NCBI GenBank assembly: GCA_009704985.1
Contig: WLDE01000014.1
Coordinates: forward strand, 1-37,088
DNA from: Actinomycetota bacterium
Lineage (GTDB): Bacteria; Actinomycetota; Acidimicrobiia; Acidimicrobiales; Ilumatobacteraceae
Reading direction: 5' to 3'
DNA: 37,088 bases
The translations under genes and the position numbers were made by a program. This document shows, piece after piece, positions 23,138-31,875 of this stretch (positions are counted from its first letter, which is position 1; every line of letters starts with the position of its first letter). The notes under the pieces were generated by a model. It had not been told where the DNA came from. It saw only the letters and a program-made list of their open reading frames with translations, and made no database searches.

Positions 23138-24294
23138 GCGCGCCGATCCTGCCGCCCGCCACCCTCGGCGTGCTCGGAGGTGGGCAGCTCGGCCGCTACT
23201 TCGTGATGGCGGCGCGCACGATGGGCTATCGCACGATCGTGCTCGAACCCGATCCCGGGGCACCGGCCGGCGCGGCCGCCGATCTCCACCTGGTCGCCCC
23301 GTACGACGACCCCGAGGCGCTGGCGGTGCTCGCCCGCGAGTGCGCGGTGGTGACCACCGAGTTCGAGAACCCGCCCGCGGCGGCGCTCGCGTCGCTCGCC
23401 GCCACCACGCCGGTGCGACCGTCGCCGGCGGCGATCGCGATCACGCAGGACCGGCGGTCGGAGAAGCGCTTCCTCGCCTCCGCCGGCATCCCGGTGGCAC
23501 CGTTCGCCGTGGTGGACGACGAACGAGACCTCGACGTCGCCCTGCGCGACGCCGGCGTCGCGTTCCCGGCGATCGTGAAGACGGCCCGGCTCGGCTACGA
23601 CGGCAAGGGGCAGGTCACCGTCGGCGACGACGCCGAGCTGCGCGACGCCTGGGAGCGCCTCGGAGGGGTGCCGTGCGTGGTGGAGCAGCGCCTACCGCTC
23701 GAGCGTGAGGTGTCGGTGGTGCTGGCCCGCACCCCCGACGGCACCTGCGCAGCCTTCCCGACGGTGGCCAACACCCACGTCGGCGGGATCCTCGACCTCA
23801 CCGTCGCCCCGGCACCCGACGCCGACGACGACCACCACGCGGCGACCGACCTGGCGATCTCGATCGCCGTCGCCCTCGACTACGTCGGGGTGCTGGCCGT
23901 GGAGCTGTTCGTGGTCGGCGGTCGGCTCGTCGTGAACGAGCTCGCGCCGCGCCCGCACAACAGCGGGCACTGGACGCTCGACGCGGCGGCGACGAGCCAG
24001 TTCGAGCAGCAGGTGCGGGCGGTGTGCGGCCTCCCCCTCGGCGACCCGTCGCTGGTGGTGCCCGCGGCGGCGATGGTGAACCTCCTCGGCGACGAGTGGG
24101 CGGAGGGTCCACCCGACTGGTCGGTGGTACTCGCCGACCCGGGCGCGCACCTGCACCTGTACGGCAAGGCCGAACCGCGGCCCGGCCGCAAGATGGGACA
24201 TCTCACGGTGTCGGGCGAGACGGGGTCCCAGGTCGCCCAACGGGCACTAGCCTTGCGAGGGCATGCTCGGGGCGGTCTTCAGCTGGATCACTGA
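23134..24294 (+). CDS. purK: N5-carboxyaminoimidazole ribonucleotide synthase
   Basis: The 386-residue ATP-grasp enzyme makes N5-CAIR from AIR, ATP and bicarbonate, feeding PurE. It has the PurK opening [17 protein letters not shown], the ATP-grasp segment [31 protein letters not shown], and the C-terminal [18 protein letters not shown]. Length is normal. Its last 32 bp overlap the start of the DedA gene in another frame. Translational coupling with purE follows from the 4-bp overlap. Confidence 0.96.
   Translation: MSAPILPPATLGVLGGGQLGRYFVMAARTMGYRTIVLEPDPGAPAGAAADLHLVAPYDDPEALAVLARECAVVTTEFENPPAAALASLAATTPVRPSPAAIAITQDRRSEKRFLASAGIPVAPFAVVDDERDLDVALRDAGVAFPAIVKTARLGYDGKGQVTVGDDAELRDAWERLGGVPCVVEQRLPLEREVSVVLARTPDGTCAAFPTVANTHVGGILDLTVAPAPDADDDHHAATDLAISIAVALDYVGVLAVELFVVGGRLVVNELAPRPHNSGHWTLDAAATSQFEQQVRAVCGLPLGDPSLVVPAAAMVNLLGDEWAEGPPDWSVVLADPGAHLHLYGKAEPRPGRKMGHLTVSGETGSQVAQRALALRGHARGGLQLDH
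24248..24253 (+). promoter_or_regulatory. -10 box (TAGCCT) inside purK, before the DedA gene
   Basis: TAGCCT lies 9 nt before the ATG at 24263 and within the purK coding end. It would allow the DedA gene to be expressed independently of purEK as a short-leader transcript. Confidence 0.4.
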
Positions 24295-24919
24295 CATCAC
24301 GGACACCCTCGGGGACTGGGCCTCGAACTGGTGGTTCCTCGCGGTCGTGTTCGTGATCGCGTTCTTCGACTCGATCGTGCCGATCGTGCCGAGCGAGACC
24401 ACCGTGATCATCGCCGGGGTGGCCGTCAGCGTCGGTGAGGCGGAGTACCCGCTGTGGATGGTGATCGTGTGCGGTGCCGTGGGCGCCTTCCTGGGCGACA
24501 ACACGGCCTACCAGATCGGCCGCGGGTTCGCCCCCAGGTTCGAACGGCGGGCGCAGCGCAAGGAGTCGTTCGGCCGGCGCCTCGAGTGGGCGGCCGACCA
24601 GATCCGCGAGCGCGGCGGCCTCCTGCTCATCACCGCCAGGTTCATCCCCGGTGGCCGCACCCTGCTCACCCTGTCGAGTGGCATCACCCGCCAGCCCCGC
24701 CTCTGGTTCGTCACCTGGGTCGCGATCGCCTGCACGATCTGGGCGACCTATGCCGCGGGGTTGGCCTACGTGGTCGGTCAGCCGTTCAAGGACAACCACA
24801 CCCTGGCGTTCTGGGTGGCCTTCGGCACGGCGCTCACGATCAACGTGATGATCGAGGTCGTCCGCCACGTCCGCGCCCGTCGCCGCGTGCGCGAACTCGA
24901 GGCCGTCGGCCCGACGTGA
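24263..24919 (+). CDS. DedA-family (SNARE-associated) membrane protein
   Basis: The 218-residue polytopic protein has DedA features: FFDSIVPIVPSETTVIIAGV near the first membrane helices, GAFLGDNTAYQIGRG, and the family's ARFIPGGRTLLTLSSGITR motif with the conserved Arg/Pro/Gly. DedA relatives are proposed lipid carrier (undecaprenyl-phosphate or phospholipid) translocases. The start at 24263 has GAGGG 2 nt upstream and overlaps the purK end by 32 bp. The downstream gene is likely expressed from its own promoter. Confidence 0.92.
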   Translation: MLGAVFSWITDITDTLGDWASNWWFLAVVFVIAFFDSIVPIVPSETTVIIAGVAVSVGEAEYPLWMVIVCGAVGAFLGDNTAYQIGRGFAPRFERRAQRKESFGRRLEWAADQIRERGGLLLITARFIPGGRTLLTLSSGITRQPRLWFVTWVAIACTIWATYAAGLAYVVGQPFKDNHTLAFWVAFGTALTINVMIEVVRHVRARRRVRELEAVGPT

Positions 24920-24939
24920 CGCACATCGGCGGAGGCGAG

Positions 24940-24970
24940 TTGCCCGCCGCTCCACCGCGGCTTCTAACCT
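24940..24970 (+). promoter_or_regulatory. Promoter of the etfA-fixCX-etfB-tetR-mftEF operon
   Basis: TTGCCC (24940-24945) and TAACCT (24965-24970) are 19 bp apart. The -10 ends 7 nt before the GTG at 24978, so the operon mRNA is predicted to be leaderless. Confidence 0.5.
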
Positions 24971-24977
24971 GACCGTC

Positions 24978-25940
24978 GTGCTGGCCGTCATCCCCGTGCG
25001 TGCAGGAGTGCTGCCGGCCGGCGGCGCCGAGGCCGCGGACGAGTGCGGCCGCCGCGTGCTGCTCGTCGGCGAGTCCGTGGAGCACGCCGCCGCCCACCTC
25101 ACCGGCGAGGTCCGCCTCTGCGAGGCCGGCCCGTACCGGCCGGGTGCCTGGGCCGCTGCGCTCGCCGAGGTGCTCGCGGACGAACCGATCGTCGTCCTGC
25201 CGGCGTCGCCCGACGGGCGCGACCTCGCACCCCGTCTCGCCGCGGCGATGGATCGTCCGTGCATCGCCGGCGCCACCCGCCTCTCGTCCACCACGGTGGT
25301 CGTGCCGCGCGACGGCGGCCGCACGATGCACACCATGCCCGCCCCAGCGGCCTTCGTGGCGACGCTCCAGGTGGGTGTGCGCGGCGTGGAACCGCACGAC
25401 GGCGGGGCCACCGTGTCGTGGCTCGACCTCGGACTCGACCGACGCCCCATCGGCGCGGTCGACGGCGGACTCGCCGATGCCCGCGTGGTGGAGGTGCTCG
25501 CGCCGGATGCGGCCACCGTCGACCTGGCCGAGGCCGGGCGCATCGTCGGTGGCGGCGCGGGCCTGCGCTCGCCCGAGCAGTTCGAGCAGCTCGCCGCGCT
25601 GGGCGTGGCGATGGGTGCCAGCGTCGGCGCCACCCGCGTCATCACCGACCGGGGCTGGGTGGGCCACGAACGACAGATCGGCACCACCGGCGTGGTGGTG
25701 TCCCCCGAGCTGTACCTCGCGTTCGGGATCAGCGGCGCGGTGCAGCACACCAGCGGCCTCGGCCACCCCGAGCACGTCGTGAGCGTCAACGTCGACGCCC
25801 ACTGTCCGATGATGCAGATGGCCGACCTCGCCGTGGTGGCCGACGCGAACGAGGTGCTCGCGGAGCTGGTCGCACTGCTGGTGCCCGGCGCCGCCGCGGC
25901 CCCGGTGGCGGTGGCGGTGGCGGAGGGCGCTCGTGGCTGA
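24978..25940 (+). CDS. etfA: Electron-transfer flavoprotein alpha subunit (FixB-like)
   Basis: The 320-residue protein is an EtfA/FixB. The C-terminal FAD domain is clear: GTTGVVVSPELYLAFGISGA followed by VQHTSGLGH, then SVNVDAHCPMMQMADLAVVAD, counterparts of the GQTGK...ISGAIQH and IN-D-AP-F motifs. Several usual residues differ: GQTGK is GTTGV and the Asp-Pro before Ala-Pro is altered, so flavin contacts may be tuned. It pairs with EtfB at 27545 to carry two electrons from dehydrogenases to the FixC/FixX quinone reductase. The start is a GTG at 24978 right after a -10 box. The stop overlaps fixC by 8 bp. Confidence 0.93.
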   Translation: MLAVIPVRAGVLPAGGAEAADECGRRVLLVGESVEHAAAHLTGEVRLCEAGPYRPGAWAAALAEVLADEPIVVLPASPDGRDLAPRLAAAMDRPCIAGATRLSSTTVVVPRDGGRTMHTMPAPAAFVATLQVGVRGVEPHDGGATVSWLDLGLDRRPIGAVDGGLADARVVEVLAPDAATVDLAEAGRIVGGGAGLRSPEQFEQLAALGVAMGASVGATRVITDRGWVGHERQIGTTGVVVSPELYLAFGISGAVQHTSGLGHPEHVVSVNVDAHCPMMQMADLAVVADANEVLAELVALLVPGAAAAPVAVAVAEGARG

Positions 25941-27240
25941 CGTCGACGTGGACGTGGTGGTCGTCGGTGCGGGTCCGGCCGGTGCCTGCGCGGCGATCGA
26001 ACTCGCCCGCGCCGGGCGGTCCGTCGTGGTGCTCGAACGCGGGCCGTTCCCCGGCAGCAAGAACATGTACGGCGGGGTCGTGTACCCGCGGATCCTCGAC
26101 GAACTGATCCCCCGCTGGTGGGAGGAGGCGCCGATCCAGCGGTGGGTCACCCGCCGCTCGACGATGGTGCTCACCCCGACCCAGGCGCTCACCGTCGACT
26201 TCCGGAGCCAGGCGTGGGGTGCGCCGCCGTACAACGGTGCCACCGCCTACCGGCCCGACTTCGACCACTGGCTCGCCGGCCACGCCGAGGCGGCCGGCGC
26301 CCAGCTGCTCTGCAGCACCACGGTGGTCGGCCTGCTGCGCGACCCGGGCGGGCGGGTGGTCGGCGTGCGCACCGACCGGCCCGACGGCGACCTGCGGGCC
26401 GGGCTCGTCATCGCCTGCGACGGCGTGAACAGCTTCGTCGCGAAGGAGGCGGGCCTGTACGGGCCGGTCGACGCCGCGAACTACACGCTCGGGGTGAAAG
26501 AGACGCTGGCGCTTCCGAAGGAGGTGATCGACGAGCGCTTCGGGGTGCGCGGCCGCGAGGGTGTCGACATCGAGATCCTCGGCGGCACGGGTGGCGTGAA
26601 CGGCGGCGGGTTCGTCTACACCAACCTCGACACCCTCGCCGTCGGTGCCGTGCTGAAGCTGCCGAAGCTCGCCGCGCAGGGCACGCGCCCCGAGGAGATC
26701 ATCGCCGGGCTGAAGGCGCACCCCGCGATCGCCCCGCTCGTCGAGGGCGCGGAGCTGAAGGAGTACTCGGCCCACCTCATCCCCGAGGCGGGTCTCGCGA
26801 TGATGCCGAAGCTCGCCGGCGACGGTCTGCTCGTGGCGGGCGACGCCGCGGCGATGTGCCTCGCCGCAGGCATCTGGCTGGAGGGCGTCAACTTCGCGAT
26901 GGCGAGCGGCATGTACGCCGGACGCGCGGCGATCGAGGCGCTGAGCCGCAACGACGTGTCGACCGAGGGCCTCGCCGGCTACGAGCGCCGGCTGAGCGAG
27001 ACCTTCGTGCTGCGCGACCACCGCAAGCTGCGCCGTGCGCCGCACCTCGTGCTGAGCGACCGGGTGCAGCACCTGTACCCCGAGCTGATCACGAGCGTCG
27101 TCGAGCGGATGTTCCGCGTGGACAACCCGAACCCCAAGCCGGGCCTGCGCCGCATCGTCGAGAGCGAGCGGCGCCGCCTCGGCATCCGCCGTCGTGATCT
27201 CGCCCGCGACGGCCTCGACGGACTGCGGAGCTTCGGATGA
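25933..27240 (+). CDS. fixC: FixC-type ETF:quinone oxidoreductase flavoprotein
   Basis: The 435-residue FAD protein opens with VDVVVVGAGPAGACAAIELARAG (Rossmann, FAD) and PGSKNMYGGVVYPRIL, the FixC/ETF-QO signature. A second FAD contact is AGDGLLVAGDAAAMCLAAGIWLEG. It takes electrons from ETF and, with FixX, passes them to the quinone pool at the membrane. Like other FixC proteins it lacks the cluster domain fused in mitochondrial ETF-QO; that is supplied by FixX. GGAGGG lies just before the GTG at 25933. Its stop overlaps the fixX start by 4 bp. Confidence 0.95.
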   Translation: MADVDVDVVVVGAGPAGACAAIELARAGRSVVVLERGPFPGSKNMYGGVVYPRILDELIPRWWEEAPIQRWVTRRSTMVLTPTQALTVDFRSQAWGAPPYNGATAYRPDFDHWLAGHAEAAGAQLLCSTTVVGLLRDPGGRVVGVRTDRPDGDLRAGLVIACDGVNSFVAKEAGLYGPVDAANYTLGVKETLALPKEVIDERFGVRGREGVDIEILGGTGGVNGGGFVYTNLDTLAVGAVLKLPKLAAQGTRPEEIIAGLKAHPAIAPLVEGAELKEYSAHLIPEAGLAMMPKLAGDGLLVAGDAAAMCLAAGIWLEGVNFAMASGMYAGRAAIEALSRNDVSTEGLAGYERRLSETFVLRDHRKLRRAPHLVLSDRVQHLYPELITSVVERMFRVDNPNPKPGLRRIVESERRRLGIRRRDLARDGLDGLRSFG

Positions 27241-27548
27241 CCCCCATCGAGCGCGACCCGACCTGGCCCGAGGTCTCCTTCCAGGACCGCATGGACACGG
27301 TGCGCTTCGACGTGCACGAACGCGCCCACATCGTCGTCGACGGCTCGAAGTGCGAGGGGTGCAGCACCCAGCACTGCGTGGTCGCGTGCCCGGCGAACCT
27401 GTTCGTGCCGACGAGCGACGGCGGCATCGTCTTCAACTACGAGCAGTGCTTCGAGTGCGGCACCTGCTACCTGGTCTGCAACGTCGAGGGCGCGATCACC
27501 TGGACCTATCCCGACGGCGGGCACGGCGTCGTCTTCCGCCGCACATGA
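27237..27548 (+). CDS. fixX: FixX-type ferredoxin-like protein
   Basis: The 103-residue protein is the FeS partner of FixC. It has one motif pair: CEGCSTQHCVVACP and CFECGTCYLVCN, matching the single [4Fe-4S]-type FixX/ETF-QO C-terminal domain, and the conserved HIVVDGSKC and ITWTYPDGG ends. It should relay electrons from FixC flavin to quinone. It overlaps both neighbours by ATGA junctions, which ties it into one translation chain. Confidence 0.95.
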   Translation: MTPIERDPTWPEVSFQDRMDTVRFDVHERAHIVVDGSKCEGCSTQHCVVACPANLFVPTSDGGIVFNYEQCFECGTCYLVCNVEGAITWTYPDGGHGVVFRRT

Positions 27549-28426
27549 CCACCGCCACCTCCTCCTCCCCGTCCGCGCCCACCGCTTCGATCGCGGTCTG
27601 CCTGAAGTGGACCGCGGCCCGTGACGACGCCGGCGCGGACCCCGACGACGACCGCTTCGCCGGGGTGTCGGCGGCGGACCGGGCGGCGCTGGAGGTCGCG
27701 CTGCGCCTCGGCGAACGTTGGGGCGTCCCCGTCACCGCGCTGGCCGCCGGACCGGCCGGCGCCGAGCGCACCCTGCGCGACGCGATCGCAGCCGGGGCCG
27801 ACCGGGCCGTCCGCCTGGACATGGACGCCGACGCGGACTCGCGTGACGTCGCGTTCGAGCTGGCACAGGCCACGGCACCGACGGGCGGCCCCTGCGCGGA
27901 CCTCGTGCTCTGCGGCGACTACTCGCTCGACCGGGGCAGCGGCTCGGTCCCGGCGTTCATCGCCCACCACCGCTCGGCCGCCCAGGCGCTCGGTCTGGTG
28001 TCGGTCGACACCGACGGCCCGGCCGCCGACGGAGTCGTCCGGGCGGTCCGGCGTCTCGACGGTGGCCGGCGCGAACTGCTCGAGGTGCCGGTGCCCGGTG
28101 TGCTGTCGGTCGAGGGGTCGGTGGCCTCGCTGCGCCGAGCGCCGCTGCGGCGAGCGCTGGCGAGCCGCACGGCACCGATCGAGGTGATCCGCACGCCGCC
28201 GGCGCACCACCGCGGCGCACCGGCGATCGTCACCCCGTACCGACCCCGGGCGCGGGTGATGGCCGCGCCCGCGGGCGACGACGTCCTGGCGCGCCTGCGA
28301 CGGCTCACCGACGCCGGTGCCGCCCCTGCTCGCGGTGAGACGGTGGAGCTCGCTCCCGCCGACGCCGCGCGGCGCATCGTCGAGGCGCTCCGCGACTGGG
28401 GATACCTCGCGGACCACGACCGGTAA
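27545..28426 (+). CDS. etfB: Electron-transfer flavoprotein beta subunit (FixA-like)
   Basis: The 293-residue protein has the EtfB start SIAVCLKWTAARDD (usual pattern I-VCVKQ-D), the DRAALEVALRLGER segment, the AAGADRAVRLDMDAD segment, and DLVLCGDYSLDRGSGSVPAFIAH, equivalent to the AMP-binding loop region. It is more divergent than housekeeping EtfB; GVLSVEGSVASLRRAPLRRALA replaces the usual P-v-t-v-...-PRyps segment. It is the partner of EtfA from the same operon. Its stop TAA forms part of a TAACGT -10-like box in front of the tetR gene. Confidence 0.88.
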   Translation: MTTATSSSPSAPTASIAVCLKWTAARDDAGADPDDDRFAGVSAADRAALEVALRLGERWGVPVTALAAGPAGAERTLRDAIAAGADRAVRLDMDADADSRDVAFELAQATAPTGGPCADLVLCGDYSLDRGSGSVPAFIAHHRSAAQALGLVSVDTDGPAADGVVRAVRRLDGGRRELLEVPVPGVLSVEGSVASLRRAPLRRALASRTAPIEVIRTPPAHHRGAPAIVTPYRPRARVMAAPAGDDVLARLRRLTDAGAAPARGETVELAPADAARRIVEALRDWGYLADHDR

Positions 28427-28429
28427 CGT
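28424..28429 (+). promoter_or_regulatory. -10-like box (TAACGT) overlapping the etfB stop, before tetR
   Basis: TAACGT lies 8 nt before the tetR ATG at 28438 and includes the etfB stop codon. It could give tetR-mftE-mftF a second, leaderless transcript besides read-through from etfA. No clear -35 is seen, so this is weaker than the others. Confidence 0.4.
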
Positions 28430-28437
28430 CGCGATCC

Positions 28438-29103
28438 ATGGTCGAACTCGACCCGGCCGCGGCTGCACCGGACCCCGCACCCGACGCCGATCGGAACCGC
28501 GACGACGTGATCGACCACGTCCGTGTCACCCTGCTGCGGGCGGCGAGCGAGGTGCTCGCGGCCGAGGGACCGGCGGCGCTCACCGTCCGCCGGATCGCTC
28601 GTGCTGCCGGGGTGAGCACGATGAACGTGTACTCGCGCTTCGGTGGCAAGGAGGGGGTCGTCGAGCACCTCTACATCGAGGGCTTCACCAGGCTGCGCGA
28701 CGCGATGACCGACGACGCCGAGACCGACGACCCGCTGCTCGACCTCGTCCGCAGCGGTCAGGCCTATCGGCGGTTCGCGCTGACGCACCCGACGTACTAC
28801 GCGGTGATGTTCGACGGCGTCATCCCCCTGCAGCCCTCGCCCACCGCCGTCGAACACGCGAGCGGCACCCTGCGTCTGCTGGCCGACCGTCTTCACCGGG
28901 CGATGGACGCGGGCCTGCTCGCTCCGGCCGACCCGATGACCACCGCTGCCGGGGTGTGGGCGGCGTGCCACGGCGTCGTGAGCCTCGAGCGCAAGGCCGT
29001 CGGCCCACCGGGACTCGACTGGGCCGAGGTCTACGACCGCACGTGCGCGGCGCTGCTCGCCGGCCTCGCCCACGGCCACCTCCCCGGCCACCACGTCCCA
29101 TGA
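28438..29103 (+). CDS. TetR/AcrR-family regulator (WHG-type C-terminal domain)
   Basis: The 221-residue protein has an N-terminal helix-turn-helix (about 47-70, LTVRRIARAAGVSTMNVYSR then FGGKEGVVEHLY) and a C-terminal ligand domain with FALTHPTYYAVMFDGVI and a WAACHGVVSLE motif, typical of TetR regulators with the WHG domain. It is not the canonical mycofactocin regulator MftR as I remember that family. As a member of the operon it may control it in response to a small ligand such as an acyl-CoA or alcohol. The stop overlaps the mftE start (ATGA). Confidence 0.92.
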   Translation: MVELDPAAAAPDPAPDADRNRDDVIDHVRVTLLRAASEVLAAEGPAALTVRRIARAAGVSTMNVYSRFGGKEGVVEHLYIEGFTRLRDAMTDDAETDDPLLDLVRSGQAYRRFALTHPTYYAVMFDGVIPLQPSPTAVEHASGTLRLLADRLHRAMDAGLLAPADPMTTAAGVWAACHGVVSLERKAVGPPGLDWAEVYDRTCAALLAGLAHGHLPGHHVP

Positions 29104-29870
29104 TCGCGGTCGCGGGCGACGACGGCCGCGGACGCCGCTCGCTCGGTGCGTCCACCTGGCCGGAGGTCGACGCGACGGCACCGATCGTCGTCGTGCCGCT
29201 GGGGTCGTGCGAGCAGCACGGCCCCCACCTGCCACTCGACACCGACACCCTCGTCGCCGTCGCGCTGGCCGACGCGCTCGTGGCCGGCGTGGGTGATCTC
29301 GAGGGGGTCCCGCTGCTCGTGGCGCCTCCGCTCGCCGTCACCGCGAGCGGTGAGCACGCCGGCTTCCCCGGCACGTTGTCGATCGGCACCACCGCGCTGG
29401 AGCTCGTGCTCGTGGAGCTCGTCCGATCGGCCGACTGGGCGCGCGGTGTCGTGTTCGTGAACGGTCACGGCGGCAACGTCGTCCCGCTGCGCACCGCGGT
29501 GGAGCGGTGCAGCGCAGAGGGCCGGCGTGCGCTCGCCTGGTGGCCCGCGGTGCCGGGGGGTGATGCACACGCGGGCCGGACCGAGACGTCGCTGCTGCTC
29601 GTCATCGCCCCCGAGCGGGTGCGGCTCGGGTCGGCGGCGGCCGGCCACACCGGCGACCTCCGCGAGGTGCTGCCGGCGCTCCGCCGCGACGGGGTGCGGG
29701 CGGTCAGCCCGAACGGCGTGCTGGGTGATCCTGCCGGCGCCTCGGCGGACGAGGGGCGGCAGCTGTTCGACTCGCTCGTCGCCGACCTCGCCGTCCGCGT
29801 CAGGCGGTGGTGGGGACTCGAGGACGAGCCCGGCGACGGCCGACACGACGGCACCGGGACCGCACCGTGA
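29100..29870 (+). CDS. mftE: Mycofactocin biosynthesis peptidyl-dipeptidase MftE (creatininase family)
   Basis: The 256-residue protein is a creatininase-fold metalloprotease. VVPLGSCEQHGPHLPLDTDT supplies metal ligands (E38, H40, D47/D49), with SGEHAGFPGTLSIGT, FVNGHGGNV and GDAHAGRTETSLL; the last is characteristic of MftE. In known systems MftE releases the C-terminal Val-Tyr-derived AHDP unit from the MftA peptide after MftC modification. MftA, MftB, MftC and MftD are not in the window. The start overlaps the tetR stop and the stop overlaps mftF (GTGA), the usual mftE-mftF order. Confidence 0.93.
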   Translation: MIAVAGDDGRGRRSLGASTWPEVDATAPIVVVPLGSCEQHGPHLPLDTDTLVAVALADALVAGVGDLEGVPLLVAPPLAVTASGEHAGFPGTLSIGTTALELVLVELVRSADWARGVVFVNGHGGNVVPLRTAVERCSAEGRRALAWWPAVPGGDAHAGRTETSLLLVIAPERVRLGSAAAGHTGDLREVLPALRRDGVRAVSPNGVLGDPAGASADEGRQLFDSLVADLAVRVRRWWGLEDEPGDGRHDGTGTAP

Positions 29871-31375
29871 GCCACCGCGCCGGAGCACGCTTCCTCCTCG
29901 ACCGCTCGGTGCGACGATCCCCCGACGGGCGCGTGCTCGTGGGCGGGTCGCCGCTGCGTGTGCTCACGCTCACCGACTCGGGTGCCGTCGTGGTGGACGC
30001 GCTGGCAGCGGGCGACGACCCCACGACGCGGTCGGCCGCTGCCGGACGACTCGTCGAGCGGTTCGTCGACCTCGGCATCGCCCACCCGGTCGGTGCCGGC
30101 ACGTCCGGCCCGACCGACACCGCCGACGCCACCGACCTCGACCGCTGGGCACGTGAGGTCACCGTGGTGACACCGTGCAAGGACGAGCTGCCCCGCCACC
30201 CGGCCTGGTCGGCGGCGTCCGTCGTCGTCGACGACGGGTCGGTGCCACCCCTGTTCGCCGACGGCGTCGTGCCGGGCCGCGCCCGCACCGTCCGACTCGC
30301 GCGCAACGCCGGCCCGGGCGCCGCCCGGAACACCGGGCTCGCGCAGGTGGACACGCCGCTCGTCGCGTTCGTGGACGCGGACGTGGAGGTGGACGAGGCC
30401 GAGCTCGCCCGGCTCGTGTCGTGGTTCGACGACCTGCGGGTGGCCCTCGTGGCGCCGCGCGTGCGGGCAGTCGCGGGTCCGGGCGTGCTCGCGGCGTTCG
30501 AGGCGACCCGCTCGCCGCTCGACCTCGGCGACGAACCGGCGCGGGTGGCGGCGACCACGCGGGTGTCGTACGTCCCTGCGGCCGTGCTGCTGTGCCGCAC
30601 CGCAGCGATCCGCGACGTGGGCGGGTTCGACGGCTCGCTGCGCTACGGCGAGGACGTCGACCTCGTGTGGCGACTGGCGGCGGCCGGGTGGCGCTGCCGG
30701 TACGACCCGTCGGTCGAGGCCCACCACCGCACCCGACCCGACCTGCGACGCTGGCTCGCGCAGCGCTTCCGGTACGGCACGTCCGCGGCACCCCTCGCCC
30801 GTCGCCATCCCGGGGCGCTCGCACCGCTGCGCATGAGCCCCTGGAGCGCAGCGACGTGGGTGCCGGTCGCGGCAGGTCTGCCGGTCGTCGGCGTCACGGT
30901 CGGGGTCGCGACATCGGTCGCGCTCGTGCGCAAGCTCCCGCAGGTGCCGGCGCGCGAGTCGCTGCGGCTGGCCGGGCTCGGCAACCTCTACGCAGGCCGG
31001 CTCTGGTGCGAGACCCTGTCGCGTGCGTGGTGGCCCGCGGCGCTGGTGGCGGCGGCGCTGTCACGACGAGCGCGTCGCACCGTGGCGATCGCCTGGTCGG
31101 TGCCGATCGTGCTCGACGCCGTCCGGCACCTCGGCCGGCGGCGGAGCCGCGGGACGGCACGCCGGTCGCGCCTCGACCCGGTGCGCTTCGCGCTGTTGCA
31201 CCTCGCGGACGACCTCGCCTACGGGGCCGGGGTGTGGGTCGGCGCCTGGCGCGAGCGATCCGCCGACGCGCTGCTGCCGCGGTTCGAGTCGTGGCCACCC
31301 CGACGTCCGGCACCGTCGGCACCGTCGGCACCGGCGGCACCGTCGTCAGACGCTGGTGGTGCCGAGCTCGCGTGA
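29867..31375 (+). CDS. mftF: Mycofactocin glycosyltransferase MftF
   Basis: The 502-residue protein has an N-terminal segment (1-90, FLLDRSVRRSPDGRVLVGGS followed by PLRVLTL) typical of MftF, then a GT2 domain with VVVDDGS, LARNAGPGAARNTGLAQ, VAFVDADVEVDE and GGFDGSLRYGEDVDLVWRL. C-terminal hydrophobic segments from about residue 325 suggest membrane association. MftF adds beta-1,4-glucose units to premycofactocin. The extreme C-terminus is a Pro-Ser-Ala repeat from 9-bp units. It ends 30 bp inside the convergent DUF4395 gene. The GTG at 29867 overlaps the mftE stop. Confidence 0.94.
   Translation: MSHRAGARFLLDRSVRRSPDGRVLVGGSPLRVLTLTDSGAVVVDALAAGDDPTTRSAAAGRLVERFVDLGIAHPVGAGTSGPTDTADATDLDRWAREVTVVTPCKDELPRHPAWSAASVVVDDGSVPPLFADGVVPGRARTVRLARNAGPGAARNTGLAQVDTPLVAFVDADVEVDEAELARLVSWFDDLRVALVAPRVRAVAGPGVLAAFEATRSPLDLGDEPARVAATTRVSYVPAAVLLCRTAAIRDVGGFDGSLRYGEDVDLVWRLAAAGWRCRYDPSVEAHHRTRPDLRRWLAQRFRYGTSAAPLARRHPGALAPLRMSPWSAATWVPVAAGLPVVGVTVGVATSVALVRKLPQVPARESLRLAGLGNLYAGRLWCETLSRAWWPAALVAAALSRRARRTVAIAWSVPIVLDAVRHLGRRRSRGTARRSRLDPVRFALLHLADDLAYGAGVWVGAWRERSADALLPRFESWPPRRPAPSAPSAPAAPSSDAGGAELA
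31309..31341. repeat. 9-bp tandem repeat in the mftF 3' end
   Basis: About four copies of a GGCACCGTC-like unit (one GGCACCGGC) encode Ala-Pro-Ser/Ala repeats close to the MftF C-terminus. Confidence 0.75.
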
Positions 31376-31867
31376 GCGGGCCTCGAGGTGGGCGCTCACG
31401 TCGTTGCACGACTCGCACACGTCGGCCGGGATCAGACCCCAGGCCATGAGCCGCCCGAAGACGATGCAGCCGAGGCACACGGCGAACACGGCCTCGAGCG
31501 ACGCAGCGAACGTGAGCCCCACGATCAGCGCGACGGCCACCACGTCGGCGCCGAGCAGCTCCGCGAGCAGGGCACCGGCGCTGAAGGCGAGACCGACACC
31601 CTGCGCGAACCGCTTCGGCGGTCCGGGGACGAAGCGGTGCTCCACACGCAGGCGCGGGGTGATCACCTCGGTGACGAGGCGCCCGAGCGGGCTGATGCGC
31701 GGACCGGCCAGCACCCGGGCCAGGAACCCGTAGGCCAACGGCACGAGCACCCACCACTCGCGCACGAGGAGGTACACGATCGCCTGCAGCACGACACCGG
31801 CGGCGACGAGTCGAGCGGACGTCTCGTTCACCGGGTTGGGGAAGGAGAAGAACGAGCGGCCATGCAT
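31346..31867 (-). CDS. DUF4395-family membrane protein
   Basis: The 173-residue protein has the DUF4395 pattern: N-terminal FPNPVNETSARLVAAGV, two paired hydrophobic helices (VLQAIVYLLVREWWVLVPLA and VVAVALIVGLTFAASLEAVF), the intervening PRLRVEHRFVPGPPKRFAQGVG, and a C-terminal CLGCIVFGRLMAWGLIP with paired cysteines plus CESC. Members are often near thioredoxin-like or sulfur-transfer genes; function is unknown. I chose the ATG at 31867 because it follows a good promoter by 8 nt and the upstream extension has no conserved character. The 3' end overlaps mftF by 30 bp on the opposite strand. Confidence 0.85.
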   Translation of the reverse strand: MHGRSFFSFPNPVNETSARLVAAGVVLQAIVYLLVREWWVLVPLAYGFLARVLAGPRISPLGRLVTEVITPRLRVEHRFVPGPPKRFAQGVGLAFSAGALLAELLGADVVAVALIVGLTFAASLEAVFAVCLGCIVFGRLMAWGLIPADVCESCNDVSAHLEARSRELGTTSV

Positions 31868-31875
31868 GACGGGGA

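Noticed and set aside
28438..29103. Calling the TetR-type gene mftR
   Set aside because: Its recognition helix region and WHG-type C-terminal domain differ from the MftR pattern I remember; position alone is not enough.
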